Assembly (NCBI GenBank): GCA_943735955.1
Contig: OX030957.1
Span: 5,424,301-5,488,300, forward strand
From: Piscicola geometra
Taxonomy: Eukaryota > Annelida > Clitellata > Hirudinida > Piscicolidae
Length of the DNA: 64,000 nucleotides
Reading direction: 5' to 3'
Shown here one piece after another: positions 25,701 through 42,168 of this stretch. How positions within the stretch are numbered: position 1 is the first letter of the stretch; every line of letters begins with the position of its first letter. The notes beneath the pieces are model-generated. The model was not told the DNA's origin, made no database searches, and saw only the letters and a program-made list of their open reading frames with translations. The translations under genes were made by a program, and so were the position numbers.

Positions 25701-28700
25701 AGTGGGCAGATGGGTGCTTGCTTGGTGGGTAGATGGGTGCTTGCCTGGTGGGTAGATGGGTGCTTGCCTGGTGGGTAGATGGGTGCTTGCCTGGTAGGTA
25801 GATGGTTGCAGGGTGGGCTTTTGGTTATTGGGTGGTTTTTTTGTTAGTTATTTTTGTGTGAATAAATGCTTTTTTTCATTTCATTTTAATTAAATTACTT
25901 TTATAGTTTAGAAAAAAACATTTTTTCCAATTTTTGTATCTCAAAAGTAATAAATTGCAAGAAGCCCTGGTCAATTGCGAAGTTATAAATTAGATGCAAC
26001 AAAGAGCGCAATGCAAAAGCACACACAAAGACATCTGTATTTCTTCGACTGTGTGGCATGATTTACCTGGGTGATCTGCAAGTAACTGCGCTCTTGCTTG
26101 GGACAATGGTGAATAGAAAGTGTTTGCCGAAGCACGACATACAATACTTGCGACTAATTGTGACGGTTTTCTTGTATTTTTTTACAACTTATTTTTAAAT
26201 AGTTACAGGAATTTTTATATCTAATTATTTTTTTTATCAGAGAGAAAAATGCATTGCTGCATGCGATTAACTTGGTAACTTTGAACGCTTGATTAGTTGT
26301 TTCTTAACGGAATAGTTTCAAAGATGACAGCGGTTTGTTTAGGCGAGCAAACACTAGATTTTTTTGGCGTATAAAAATCAAGAAATAAGCATTCAAATCA
26401 TATTTTTGAAAAATATAACATTCTTTCTTGCTCCTATATCTACATTTTTCCATATTTCTATTTTCACCCGCACAGACCAGACCTAGAGCTACAGCTAAAG
26501 TGCTACCACAACGAAGACCGCATGATGACCACCAACTGGCCAACCACTCTCAACATCACCCTCAACTCTATTCCCATGAACATCGACCGGGGAGATGACC
26601 TCACCCCCCACCAACCCCTCCTCCTCAAGAACTTCTGCCAGATGGACACTAACGTCTTACAAATCGCCGTCTCTGCTTGTTGCTGTGTAAGTTTTTTGGG
26701 AACTTTTTTTTTGTTGAGGGAGAAAGTTGTAATCTGTAGTCTTTTTTTGAAAAGAAAAGGAATACGAAAAATAATATTTAAACATTTTATAAAAATCAAA
26801 TAATTTTTATACAAATGTTATTTATCCTTAGTTTTCATGTTGTCCCACTTTCACGACATTAAAGATCGTTTAGACATTCAACAGAATTTCATTAAAAAAA
26901 GTTACTTACAAAAATGAAGTTTCAAACATTCTTGATAAGATGTTTGGTCTTGTTTCAAGTTAAAAAAAATAATGAATAATAAAATGAACATTCTAAAAAT
27001 ATGTATTAAACACTTACATTTTAAATGAGGGTAGGTTGCCAATTGAATCGTAACAGCTTATCGTTATAAGACTCACTCTTCACTGAACCTAATGCTAGTT
27101 TGAAACCCACTCGTAATAATCTTATTTATTCAGTTATTTTTTTATTATTACGGAAATAGATAACTTTTATCTTTGAGCCTTCAAGATAGAAAATCAATTT
27201 TACCTGAAGATAAGCTTGAACATCATTTCGGCCTGTCAGATGCTATCATCAAAAATTCAAAATCATTGAAACTAATTCTTCTAAATAACCCTTGACAACA
27301 GAAAGTTTTAAACCCCATTTTAATCCATTGGTCCAACACTCTAACACCCATTTAATCACCTAACACCCCGTTCTTTTCTTCAATTCCTCAGTCGCACTTG
27401 TTCGTGGTTCAGATAGTGCATCGGCCTACAGTGAGGTCTGTGCTGGAGAACCTGCTGAGCAAGAGATTACTGCCTGCGGAACACGGTGTCACTAAAAGTA
27501 AGCTCACGGGAGTCTATCTTAGCGAGGATTATAACGTCCACGGTGCAATAATCTTTTCAGTTTGATTTTTTTAACAGTTTAAGTAGATAATTATAAAAGT
27601 ATAAAAATTAAATTTTTGAGGAAAAAAATATCACTCTACCGCAATCAACTCGTGCCATTCATCCTCCCACAGCCAAGAGGGCACTGACAGGCAACGAGAA
27701 CATGACGATCAAGCTCTCCCTCCTCTGTCCCATCTCCATGAACCGCATCAGTCTGCCTGCCAGGGGACACGACTGCCATCACATACAGGTTTAAATCGGA
27801 AAAATTATGGGCTTTTCTGTTTTTTAAGTATATAGGCTTTTAAGAAAATTAAATATTAAACTGTGATGGATTTATAATTTTTGTAGACCGCTAAAAGCAC
27901 TATTTAAAAAGCTTTGATTTTTGAAAAATAAACTTTATCTGTTTTTTTCTCTCAGTGCTTTGACCTAGAAAGCTACCTGAAGATGAACTGCGAGCACAAC
28001 TCCTGGGTCTGTCCCATCTGCAAGTGAGTTTCTTCTTTAAAAAAAATATTTTTGAATACATGAAGTTGTCATTTGAGAAGCTTTCAAAAAAGACGTTCTT
28101 ACGATTTACTAATTGATAGCTTGAGTTATTTCAGGTAGAAATGCATATAAATCATTAACTAACAAAAGCATTTTCATCCACTCGTAAACATAAATCAGGC
28201 TAGTAGGACGTCTAAATAAAACCATTTTGATATTTACTTTTATACTTTGATCTTTCAAGTCCTTAAATCATGCAATAGCAAGTCAAGTTAGCGTCTCAAA
28301 TTAGCAGCAAGAAGAGCTTCTACTTGCCATAACTAGACGTGCTAAATGAATATTTATTATGACATCAAGTTTTTGAATAAACAATCGAGCCTACCCAACC
28401 ACTTAATTATAAATTTGAAAGTTTCATGTGAGAAATGTAGATCACATTATTGGACAATGAATTTTTTCACTTTAAAAGCGTAATTTTTTTGTATTAATTT
28501 TATCATTTAAGATTAGTTCCATGTAAAACACAGACTTTATTTAAAGATTTTGTTTTACTTTTTTGTCCCGAGAACTAGCGTAAGACGTAACCCTGAAGTA
28601 TTTGTCGAGATTACAGAGTGCTTGAACATCAAGCAAAATCAAGGGTAATTCCAGGGCAAACAAACTCGAGTAAAGGAAATATTTTTAAAGTAAAACAAAA

Positions 28701-30560
28701 ACCTAGATTAATAATATAGATGAAATAAAGCATGTGGCAATGTCAGCATTAGTGGTGAAAAGATGTTACGATGAAACTGATTATCTCTTGGAAGAATGCG
28801 CCTATCAAAGCAACACTTATTGCCAAACAACTAGAGGCGTATCACTCTTATCATCGTCGTTATCGTGCATTTGTGTGCAGACGTTAACTAGCGAACAATA
28901 AACCTTTTAACGTTATGTAGCTTATACTTGTGTCTGTATTCGTAAAACATAAATGTATTCGTTGTAGGAATCCGTTGTAGGATTCTTTGTAGGGAAGACG
29001 AGCGCCAAGAGTTTAAGAAAAACCACGATGGCTTCCTTCAGCATTTTTAATACAATTCCATAAGTTTCAGCCTTCGCTAGACGAAGAGGATAATGTGAAA
29101 GTAGGTAACGAAATTGCTAGTGGAAAAGTAGTTAACTGTAACCTTTTAAAATTTCGACTATAAAATAATTTTTTTACAATTATTAAATAAAACTATTATT
29201 TCTCTCAAATAGAAAACTGGCGTTGCTGGAAATACTAGAGGTGGACCAGTACATCTGGAGTATTCTACGTCACGTGGCTGGCAGCAGGTTCGACGAGGTA
29301 ATCATCGACAACAAGGCCAACTGGAGACCCTCGCTCTTCCATGAGGCCACCGAAGAAGGTTGGTGTGGTGCTTGTGGAAACTGCTGGTGGTTGTGGTGAG
29401 GATGGTGGTGGTAGAATTCAATGAAGTTGTGTTGGTACTGTTGATGAAATTGGAAAAAGGTCAGTTTGGTGCTGCTGTTATTGGTGGTGTTTGTGTTGTG
29501 CTATGGTGGTAATAGTGATGGTGATGGTGGTGGTAGTGTTGGCGGTAGTGGTGGTGGTGGTGGTGGTGATAATGGTGGTGGTGGTGGTGTAGTCATGGTG
29601 GTGGTGATAGTTTAGAAGGAAATGTTGATGTATTGAGAGTCTAAATAAATAAATAAATCTCACAGAAAGACTGAATAGAGTGCTAGATGAATGTCGATGG
29701 ATAATTTAAAGGAACTTACAAACACACACCTTCAGAGACGATGATGCTGAAGGGAGGCATGAACTTCGAGTCGATGAATCTTCCCACCCTCTCTTCATGG
29801 CTTAGCCAACAACCTCCTTTCCCATATCCACCTGGTGAGTGAAAAATAACTTTTATTTTATATGGTTTTTCTAATATATTATTTCGTTTTAGTAGTTGTT
29901 ATTTGAATAAGTTACGTTTATAATTGAATAGAAACTTATATTTTGGAAAAAAATTTGTTTGTTTTTTTTCAACTTCATTTTTTATTAATTTTGTTTTAAT
30001 TAATTCCAGGCTCAAACATGACTCCTTTCTCGAGACCACCCGACCATGACCCTACCCACCCAAAACAACACAAAAACCTCCCTAATGTTAACAACAACAA
30101 CAACAACAACAGCAACAACCCTAACAACAACATGAATAACAATAATAATATTAACAATAACAACATTAATATGAATAGTAACAACAACAATAATCCGAAT
30201 ATTAACCAAAATAACTTAGCGAACAATATCATACCCAACAATAACAGCAACAACAATATTAATAGTAACGTTAACAACAGCAACATTAGTATCAACAACG
30301 GCAACAGTAGCAACAGTAGCATCAGCAACAACAACAACAACAACATCATTAACAACAACAACACAAATTCTCCTGCAGTTCCCACAGACTACCTCGGCTG
30401 TCTTTCTCAACTCAGTAACAGCATCTTATCCGAAGAAGCAACCAAAAGCAACACTAACAACAACAACAACATTAACCAAACTTCAAACCACAAAAATAAT
30501 TCAAAAAATAATTTCTCAAACAACGCCCCTAACAACCACAACAAGAACATCAACTCACTC

Positions 30561-30592
<32 letters not shown>

Positions 30593-31530
30593 AAATTCCC
30601 CATCTTCAAGCATGAATTCATTAAACTCGGACCTTTATAATGCCAACGCGATCGATGGCTTGAAAGGTCATTCTGAATGCTTGCCTCTAACCTCGCCCCA
30701 CACCCCAAACGATTCGATTCTACCCAGAAACGATGCCAACCACCCCCCTCCCAACTTCTCCAGCATTTCCAACCCAAACCTCGTGGCTACCCTCAACAAA
30801 GCACCCCTGAACACTCAAAGTTCTTTCGATGCGAACATCAACAACAACAACAACAACAACAATAATAAGGTTCTCAACAACCCCATGAACGGCAACAACA
30901 ATAACAGTTTACTCAACAACATGAACAACAACAACAACAACAACCACGGAAATGTTAACATGAACAAAAGCAACAACAACCTATATACCAAGAACAACAT
31001 GTTATTCAGCAATGAAGCGCTCTCACAAGATATCAAAAGCCCTCTCAACAACCAATACTCTTCTCCCCACACCGCTCCCAAACTATCTCCGCCCCCTGTC
31101 GAACCACACGAAGAAGTCAACTTTTCATCGTTTGACCTTAACCTTGAGGCTCTGACAGAAGCGTGTGACGATGCCTCTAGCGCCAATCTCTTTGCTCCTT
31201 CTTCTTCCTCATCCAACCCTTCATCTTCATCCAGCAACGCTGTTAGAGGCATTTGTTTATTCGTTGGTGTATTTTTTATTTTATTACAACTAATGGATCT
31301 AGATAACGGAAACGTACAAGTATTAATTTAGCTGTTGAATTTGTTTTTTTTTTTTATTTATATTTTTGCTTTTTTAAAAATAACTTTCACTTTTGCAGCT
31401 GTTGACCGACTCGATTGATGACGACCTCTCTCTGTACCTGGGACCGACCGACAAATGCTCCACGCCCTCGAACAAGCAACAATCTTCCTCCATCAACTCA
31501 GACCCAGACGATCTTTTACTCTACTTGTGA
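16760..31530 (+). CDS. zmiz: ZMIZ-family SP-RING protein (PIAS-like SUMO ligase/co-regulator), N-terminus not seen
   Basis: Nuclear transcription co-regulator with an SP-RING domain, related to vertebrate ZMIZ1/2 and Drosophila tonalli. Exons read with consistent phase: ~16766-17046, 17383-17679, 18416-18515, 19662-19886, 21248-21457, 25468-25697, 26476-26686, 27392-27497, 27673-27788, 27956-28023, 29213-29358, 29736-29834, 30010-~31241 and 31399-31530 (stop TGA). In order they encode an Asn/Thr-rich segment, a polyGln tract, Met/Pro-rich linkers, the family motif [11 protein letters not shown], a conserved module ([26 protein letters not shown]), and the [27 protein letters not shown], then CFDLESYL and WVCPIC. 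Then come [11 protein letters not shown], a very long polyAsn exon and an acidic C-terminus ending DDLLLYL, as in vertebrate ZMIZ. The N-terminal conserved domain is missing: exons outside the window, or the ATG at 16760 is used. The donor ending the polyAsn exon is uncertain (31241, 31313 or 31319, all phase 0). The donor at 21458 is GC. Confidence 0.93.
17464..17590 (+). repeat. CAA/CAG tract encoding polyglutamine in ZMIZ exon
   Basis: About 40 Gln codons, mixed CAA and CAG with a few His and Pro, within the ZMIZ exon 17383-17679. The CAA interruptions suggest the tract is not a pure expanding CAG repeat. The reverse strand gives a spurious polyLeu frame. Confidence 0.93.
18661..18722 (-). 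repeat. SINE-core copy in ZMIZ intron
   Basis: TTCTTAACGTGGCGT followed by GAGCTTCAAGACCACTT matches the core of the 2.8-3.0 kb copies, with ACAATACAACG at the tail side. It lies in the intron after exon 18416-18515. Confidence 0.6.
21919..21965 (-). repeat. Diverged SINE-core copy
   Basis: GTGGCGTTAATCC, then GATGAGTTTTAAG, is a more decayed match to the dispersed core. No tail is left. Confidence 0.4.
24083..24170. repeat. 25-bp tandem repeat, ~3.5 copies
   Basis: Unit beginning AATTTTGTATTGTAGGTGGT, three identical full copies plus a partial one, in a wider GTT/GTA-rich stretch (23860-24210). Each unit contains the donor-like TAGGTGGT. Confidence 0.9.
24751..24991 (+). mobile_element. 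tRNA-derived SINE
   Basis: The head resembles a tRNA: GGGGAGCTTAGATGTTAGACG, an anticodon-like loop CTTGCAA, and a B box AGTTCAAATCC at 24798-24808. About 170 bp of unrelated body follows and it ends in an A-rich tail (24982-24991). The stems are too degraded for a functional tRNA. It differs from the SINE family at 13.5 kb. Confidence 0.6.
25702..25808 (+). repeat. 23-bp minisatellite starting at a ZMIZ 5' splice site
   Basis: Directly after the donor (exon end 25697, GTAAGT) come about four and a half copies of a unit containing GGGTAGATGGGTGCTTGCCT. Each copy includes CTGGTGGGT or CTGGTAGGT, which looks like a weak donor. Confidence 0.9.
27673..28023 (+). CDS. Two ZMIZ exons encoding the SP-RING zinc-binding core
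   Basis: Exons 27673-27788 and 27956-28023 (part of the ZMIZ model) carry the zinc-ligand order Cys (CPISM), Cys-His (GHDCHH), Cys (QCFDL) and Cys-x2-Cys (CPIC), the layout of PIAS/Siz SP-RING domains. The intron between falls in phase 0 just before the central CFDL. All metal-ligand residues expected of the family are present, so the domain looks functional. Confidence 0.92.
29359..29640 (+). repeat. GGT-rich degenerate triplet repeat at a ZMIZ donor
   Basis: From the first intron base after exon 29213-29358 the sequence is GGT/GTG-rich for about 260 bp, then an AAAT run. The reverse strand gives an artefactual His/Thr-rich frame. Confidence 0.75.
30010..31241 (+). CDS. ZMIZ polyasparagine exon
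   Basis: A 1.2-kb exon (part of the ZMIZ model) coding about 410 residues, with long Asn runs written in both AAC and AAT and interspersed Ser, Thr and Met. It starts [17 protein letters not shown] and ends in an acidic stretch ([14 protein letters not shown]) and a Ser-rich tail. Mixed codons argue for retention at the protein level rather than a fresh repeat expansion. The reverse-strand polyLeu/polyVal frames are shadows. Vertebrate ZMIZ has a Pro/His-rich, not Asn-rich, region here. Confidence 0.88.
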
Positions 31531-32548
31531 TCTTCAAACACCCATTGACTCACCATCTGATAACTTCTTTGTGTTTTCCTTTATTCAGCACCCATCTTTC
31601 CACCCGTTTAATCACCTACCCATGAACGCAACCCACAACTTGTACCCGCTCTATTTACAACCATCATCACACCAGATGTCTATTCACCACACCAGTTAAA
31701 CATCGTACATTTGAATTCATTTGACTTTTAAACTCAACTTAACTCTTCGTTTTATTGTTAATTGATTAAGAATTGTTATTTATTCATTGTTGGTCACAGT
31801 CTCGATGATCGAATAAGCGATATTTATGACTCATTGATTACGCGTTTCAGCTTTTACATAATCTCCAAACTTGTACACATTATTCTATTTATTGAATCGG
31901 TAATATTTTTTGAGCAGACTCCTTTATCTAATTTAACCATTTAAATTATTTTTAGACATTTTGTTGGATCGGTATGTTTGACGTCAAAGTGTAACTCATC
32001 GGCTCGACGGTTCAATTTCACGCGGACAGTTGGAAATTTCAATTTAACTTGCTACCGTCGTTTTTATTTAAAGTAGACCAAATAGATTGGCACAGACGTG
32101 AATGACATCATTGGAAAGTATCAAGAGAACTTATCACTACTTTACATTATATTCCAAACGTAATTATTAAGTCATTTGTAAATTAAAATTGTTATTTTTA
32201 TTCGGTAAATGTTTTAAATGCAAAGTTAACGGCAATAAAATACTGAAATGATTTATTTTGTCATGAAACAAGTGAACAACTATTGAGAAATATAACGATT
32301 AAAAGCCATATCAGAGTTTGTCACTTGTGAACTAAATATATTATAAAATAAATACTAAGACAGTTCTGTCATTAAGTAGAAGAGATTATTGATCATAAAA
32401 TTTAAATATTTTAAAGACAAAACTTCTGGACATAGAAAAGTAGTTTACCGGATATATAACGTAGATAAAAAGAAAAATGTCAAAGCAAGGTCATTTAAAC
32501 ATGAGATTCTTTTTTGAGATTTTAGTGTGAATAGTTCAATAAATAATA
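31531..32548. other. ZMIZ 3' flank and convergent intergenic DNA
   Basis: The ZMIZ 3' UTR presumably lies here; a CAATAAAA hexamer occurs near 32233. Nothing else is recognised before the convergent ORF at 32549. Confidence 0.45.
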
Positions 32549-33220
32549 TCAACAGACGAAATGGCAAAAAGCGTCATCAATCAATTCTTCGCTGAATTTA
32601 GTTTTCTTGTTGGTATTTGGAGCTTTAATATTATTTCTTGAATTGCTTTTCTTTTTATTTTGGATAGGGCTTTTTTTCTTTGAATTTTCTTTTCCATTAG
32701 AATCTTTGATGGTTAATACTTGCGCTTTTTTGTTATTTAAACTAGGAACGATTTGTTCATCAAGAGAACAATCAGAATCAATATACTCTCCATAAGAGTA
32801 TTCATTCTCTAAATAAAACTTATTTTTTGACATCGTATTTTCGTCCTCATTAGTCAAGGAGGCATCGCTTTTGTAGGCTTCGTTGGTGTCCATGATGATG
32901 TACTGACGCACACTGACCACCTCCTTGAAGGTTGCATGTCTCGAGTTGTTCAAAAGACTCTGCACACGAGAGGGATTCGTGTAAGACTTCTTCAGGATGG
33001 TTTGAGGACACATTTTCGCACAATCTAGCGAAGGCTCTGTTTTGCAGTGAAGACTTGATTTGTGAACATCTTCATTTTCCTCTTTATGTTTCTGCACAGC
33101 TATCGGAGATTCGATTAATACTTCAGATTTGTCCTTGTGGCCTCTTTTTGATTTATAAATGTTATATAATCTTTTCCAAAGTAAATGAATTCTTTTTTTC
33201 GAAGAGTTTGGACTTTCCAT
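32549..33220 (-). CDS. Hypothetical 223-residue protein, Lys/Ser/Asn-rich
   Basis: Start ATG at 33220-33218, stop TGA at 32551-32549, one uninterrupted exon. An acceptor-like TTTTCAG lies about 30 bp upstream, so a 5' UTR intron is possible. I do not recognise the family. Visible features: a basic N-terminus (SSKKRIHLLWKRLYNIYKSK), a central segment that looks structured (NNSRHATFKEVVSVRQYIIMD), an acidic Asp/Glu stretch (EYIDSDCSLDEQ) and a Lys-rich tail with NLS-like clusters (KKKSPIQNKKKS). RHATFKE loosely resembles an RVxF phosphatase-docking site, but the key Val/Ile is absent. No signal peptide or membrane segment. It converges on ZMIZ. Coding status is supported by length and charge pattern in otherwise stop-rich DNA, not by homology. 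Confidence 0.65.
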   Translation of the reverse strand: MESPNSSKKRIHLLWKRLYNIYKSKRGHKDKSEVLIESPIAVQKHKEENEDVHKSSLHCKTEPSLDCAKMCPQTILKKSYTNPSRVQSLLNNSRHATFKEVVSVRQYIIMDTNEAYKSDASLTNEDENTMSKNKFYLENEYSYGEYIDSDCSLDEQIVPSLNNKKAQVLTIKDSNGKENSKKKSPIQNKKKSNSRNNIKAPNTNKKTKFSEELIDDAFCHFVC

Positions 33221-33966
33221 TTTTATCAAAATAATTATTATGTGCTGAAAACACACTTATAGAAATAAGAAATCTGAAAGATAAATATTCAAATTTGATA
33301 AAAATATGTAAGCATTAAAATTTAACGGTTAAATGAAAATGCATTTGATACATAATAAAGAAATTTAATTGAAATGATTTCAACTTTAGAATAAACTTAC
33401 AAAAATTGTAGAATGCTCAAAAAACTGTTTTTCATTGAATCCTTTGTATTTACTAATTCAAATAAATAAGCTCAGAATGATTGCGAAATATTTATTCCAA
33501 AACGAACAATGTAGTATTCATGCATTCAGCGTGTTTTCTTTTTACATCATCGATTCTTCACGTGTTTAATTACAAGACCTACTTAAAGAACCAATCAACG
33601 TGCAGCATTTAGTTATTCCGCACGTGTTTTCCTTGTGGTTTAAAAATAGTAATGTGACCAATTCTGGTTTCTAAAAATAAATGTAAAAAACCCATTTTCA
33701 TCCTTTTTTCATGCGCATTATACCGATTATTTTATTTTAGATGTTTTTGAATAATTCATTTCTAGTTTGAAAGGATTCAATTCACAAACCATATTTTATT
33801 TATTTTTATTAGCACGAAAAATATTTTTTACGTAATCATTTGTGTGCTATTTTCAGCTCAGTTTATTATTTAATATTTTAATTTATTTTTCTTTTTTTAA
33901 ATATAATAATATACATTTAGGTTAACCAAAAGATTATGATCGTAGAATTTCTGGTCACAGGCTTAA

Positions 33967-33971
33967 ACCTC

Positions 33972-34056
<85 letters not shown>

Positions 34057-34106
34057 TAATAATAATAATGATAATAATAATGATAATAATAATAATTATT
34101 ATTATT
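33967..34106. repeat. (AAT)n microsatellite, likely LINE tail
   Basis: About 140 bp of AAT/ATT triplets with a few GAT interruptions. It abuts the CGCTATAT word at the 3' end of the minus-strand LINE fragment that follows, as expected of an L2/CR1-type tail. Confidence 0.9.
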
Positions 34107-34560
34107 ATATAGCGTTAGGGAGACCAAAAACGCGCTCTCACACGTCGAAAGGCAATAAAGAAACTATAATAATTATAATAATTTGTTATAATAATAGTAG
34201 CACTGAGTAGCTTGTATGAATTATTATGAGCGATAAACTAAGTTAAAATAATGAGTTTTCAGCTTAGCTTTGAAAGTTGAAAATTGGTTGATGTGGCGAA
34301 GTGCAGGTGGAAGGGCATTCCAAGTTGTTGGAGCTGCGTGACGGAATGTTCTTTTTGAGATTTTGTTTGTAGTGGATTCTTGGTTGAAGAGAAGAGATGA
34401 AGATTAACGCAGTTGTTTGTTTGATGTTTCGTTGGTTATGAGTTTGCTGAGGTATGAAGGTATTGAAGTTTGTAAAATTTTGAATGTAGATTATGGCGAT
34501 TTAAAAAAATATTCGAAAACGTATAAGTAGCCAGTGATGTTTAATGCGATTTTCACATGA
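34107..34560 (-). mobile_element. Decayed L2/CR1-type LINE, 3' fragment
   Basis: The minus strand around 34400-34250 reads RTFRHAAPTTWNALPPALRH, then INQFSTFKAKLKTHYF, the typical C-terminal end of CR1/L2 reverse transcriptases. Upstream the frame shifts (HHWLLIRFRIFF...), so the copy is dead. It ends in a CGCTATATAATAAT-type 3' end plus the AAT tail. It is unlike the intact LINE at 3.4-6.4 kb in sequence. Confidence 0.8.
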
Positions 34561-35173
34561 TGAGTAAACAAGGTGATGATCTTGAGTGTGATTCCAGCTG
34601 CCTTGTTAAAGACTGACTGAAGACTTGTGATTTTCTACATCTTTTTAACCAGATCATATTGTTTTTTTGCCCTTAACACTCTCACTGATTGTTGTAAAGT
34701 AGTTAGGGAAATTGTAGAATTAGTTGATATTTGTTAAAGATGGGGATTGGTATAAAATTGGAAGTTTTTTGAAAATGTGAAGGTTTTTTTAAGTTTTTGA
34801 GGTTGGGAAATTTAGTTGAAGCTGGGTGTTTTTCGATGATATAAAAAGGTGAATTGAGACTGGTGCGTGTTGTTATTTGCATATTTTTATTGTATTATGG
34901 CTACCTTATCATCTATTGCCAAAAAGTTTCAAAAAGTTGAAGATAAGATATAATGCAATTTTCATTTTTTTCCATCATGAGCCCTGGTTTTAAAAATAAC
35001 TTTTATATTACATCATGCCAGATGAAATATTAACTTGGTTTCTTAACTTTTAAATAATTCTTTTAAAGCTTAAAAGTTAATACTCACATAAAATTAAAAT
35101 AAACTATTAAAAATATAACACATATAACACACAAAACTAGCAGTATTATGTATTATTGCAGTATCATTAATAC

Positions 35174-40536
<5,363 letters not shown>

Positions 40537-40763
40537 TTAGTCTAAAATGATTTAGAAAGCTCTATAAAGATGTTAATTGGTAACTATGACAATTACAGGT
40601 TCGCGAAATTTTTTTTATATGTTTAATAAATATTATTTTAATAATATTTAACACAATAATTTAATATTTTAATTAATAAAAACAATTATAAATATTTATT
40701 ATACTTTTGTAGTTAGTTTATTGTTTTTCCGTTTAGATTCTTTTCTTTTTTCACTAATCCAAG
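40537..40763. promoter_or_regulatory. Shared bidirectional promoter region, TUBE1 / RPL12
   Basis: Only 227 bp separate the TUBE1 ATG (minus) and the RPL12 ATG (plus), so both promoters and both 5' UTRs must lie here unless there are upstream non-coding exons. No clear TATA box. A pyrimidine-rich stretch before the RPL12 ATG (around 40730-40753) fits the 5' TOP tract of ribosomal protein mRNAs. Confidence 0.75.
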
Positions 40764-41724
40764 ATGGGCCCCAAGTTCGATCCAACAGAAGTTAAAATCG
40801 GTAATTTATTATAATATAATATTATTTTTTATTTTAAATTTTATTGAATACTTTTTATATTTTTCGTTTTTTTCTATTTATGAAGTTTTTCACGTTAGCC
40901 ACGTGTTTATAGAAATATCCAGTGTTCTACATATTTTAATACGCTATTAACAGTTTATTTGAGAGCTGTCGGAGGTGAAGTCGGAGCAACTTCAGCTCTC
41001 GCTCCCAAGATTGGTCCTCTTGGTCTGAGTCCCAAGAAGGTGGGAGAAGACATCGCCAAGTGCTCGCAAGACTGGAAGGGCCTGAGGATTACAGTGCAAC
41101 TGAAGATCCAGAACAGACAGGCTCAGGTTTCTGTCGTTCCATCCGCTTCCTCGCTCATCATCAAAGCCCTCAAGGAGCCGCCCAGAGACAGGAAGAAGGT
41201 GAAGAACATCAAACACAGCGGCAACCTCACCTTTGACGAAATTCTCGCCATCTCGAAGGTGATGAGGCCACGAAGTATGGCCAAGGAAATGGCAGGAACC
41301 GTCAAGGAAATCCTAGGTGAGTCTGTTCAAGGTCTTGGAATGTCTGATATACTGACTTTAAATGTTTTTTCAAAGTTAAATTCTGTTTTATAAAAGATTT
41401 TCCATTCATTAACCCTGATATATTATTTTCATCTATTCACATACCCATTCTTTTCCAGGTACCTGTCAGTCAGTTGGTTGCACTGTTGACAACGAGGCAC
41501 CCCACAGTATCATCGACAAAATCAACTCAGGAGAGATTGAGATCAAGAATGTTAGTGCATCATTTATTTATTCTTTATGTTCATTTTATAGAAATATTAT
41601 CAACGTAATATTCACCCTCAACCTATTTTTTAACTTGTATATCTTTTCACATTTTTATAATTTAACTTATATTTTATAATTCACACTTGATTTACACAAT
41701 CAAATTTATTTTCAGGATGCCTAA
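40764..41724 (+). CDS. rpl12: 60S ribosomal protein L12 (uL11), 4 exons, 166 aa
   Basis: Large-subunit stalk-base protein. Exons 40764-40800, 40954-41316, 41459-41550 and 41716-41724 (stop TAA), all GT-AG, phases consistent. It begins [20 protein letters not shown] and contains the signature stretches [42 protein letters not shown] and [12 protein letters not shown]. It ends [12 protein letters not shown], so the C-terminus is diverged from the vertebrate GAVECPAS form while length is normal. Exon 4 encodes only two residues and the stop. Codon use is GC-rich compared with the surroundings, as for a highly expressed gene. Head to head with TUBE1 and tail to tail with the death-domain gene. 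Confidence 0.98.
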
Positions 41725-41772
41725 ATGTCATTTGTGGAAGCCAGGCTTTAGACCAATTTGTTCTTTTGGCTT

Positions 41773-41778
41773 AATAAA
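41773..41778 (+). terminator. RPL12 polyadenylation signal
   Basis: AATAAA about 50 nt after the stop codon, followed by a GT/T-rich stretch (GTTTTGTCTTTTTC) about 25 nt later. Confidence 0.85.
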
Positions 41779-42168
41779 GTGTTGAAAATTAATGTTTTGT
41801 CTTTTTCTTTATTCTAGACTACATGTATATGAAAATGGCTTAGTTTGTGTTAATTAATTATTAATAGAAATGAATAGATTCATAACTTGGTAATTCATAA
41901 GTAGTTAGTGTTCTATTAGTATTCGTTATAAAAATCTCATGAATGTAGCAATTAGATTGCAAAATCACTTAGTCAGGACTAAGGCACTTAATGTGGATCA
42001 AACGTCGAATCGATTATAATAATTTATTTCTAAGAATATAAAACGAGTGAGAAAATGTAAGAGTTTATATTAGATTGGAACTAAATAGAAATTGGTTTTT
42101 GTGATGAAAAAAATATAAATATACATTTGTACAAATTAGAAAATATTCTAAATTAAAATGCAAAATTA

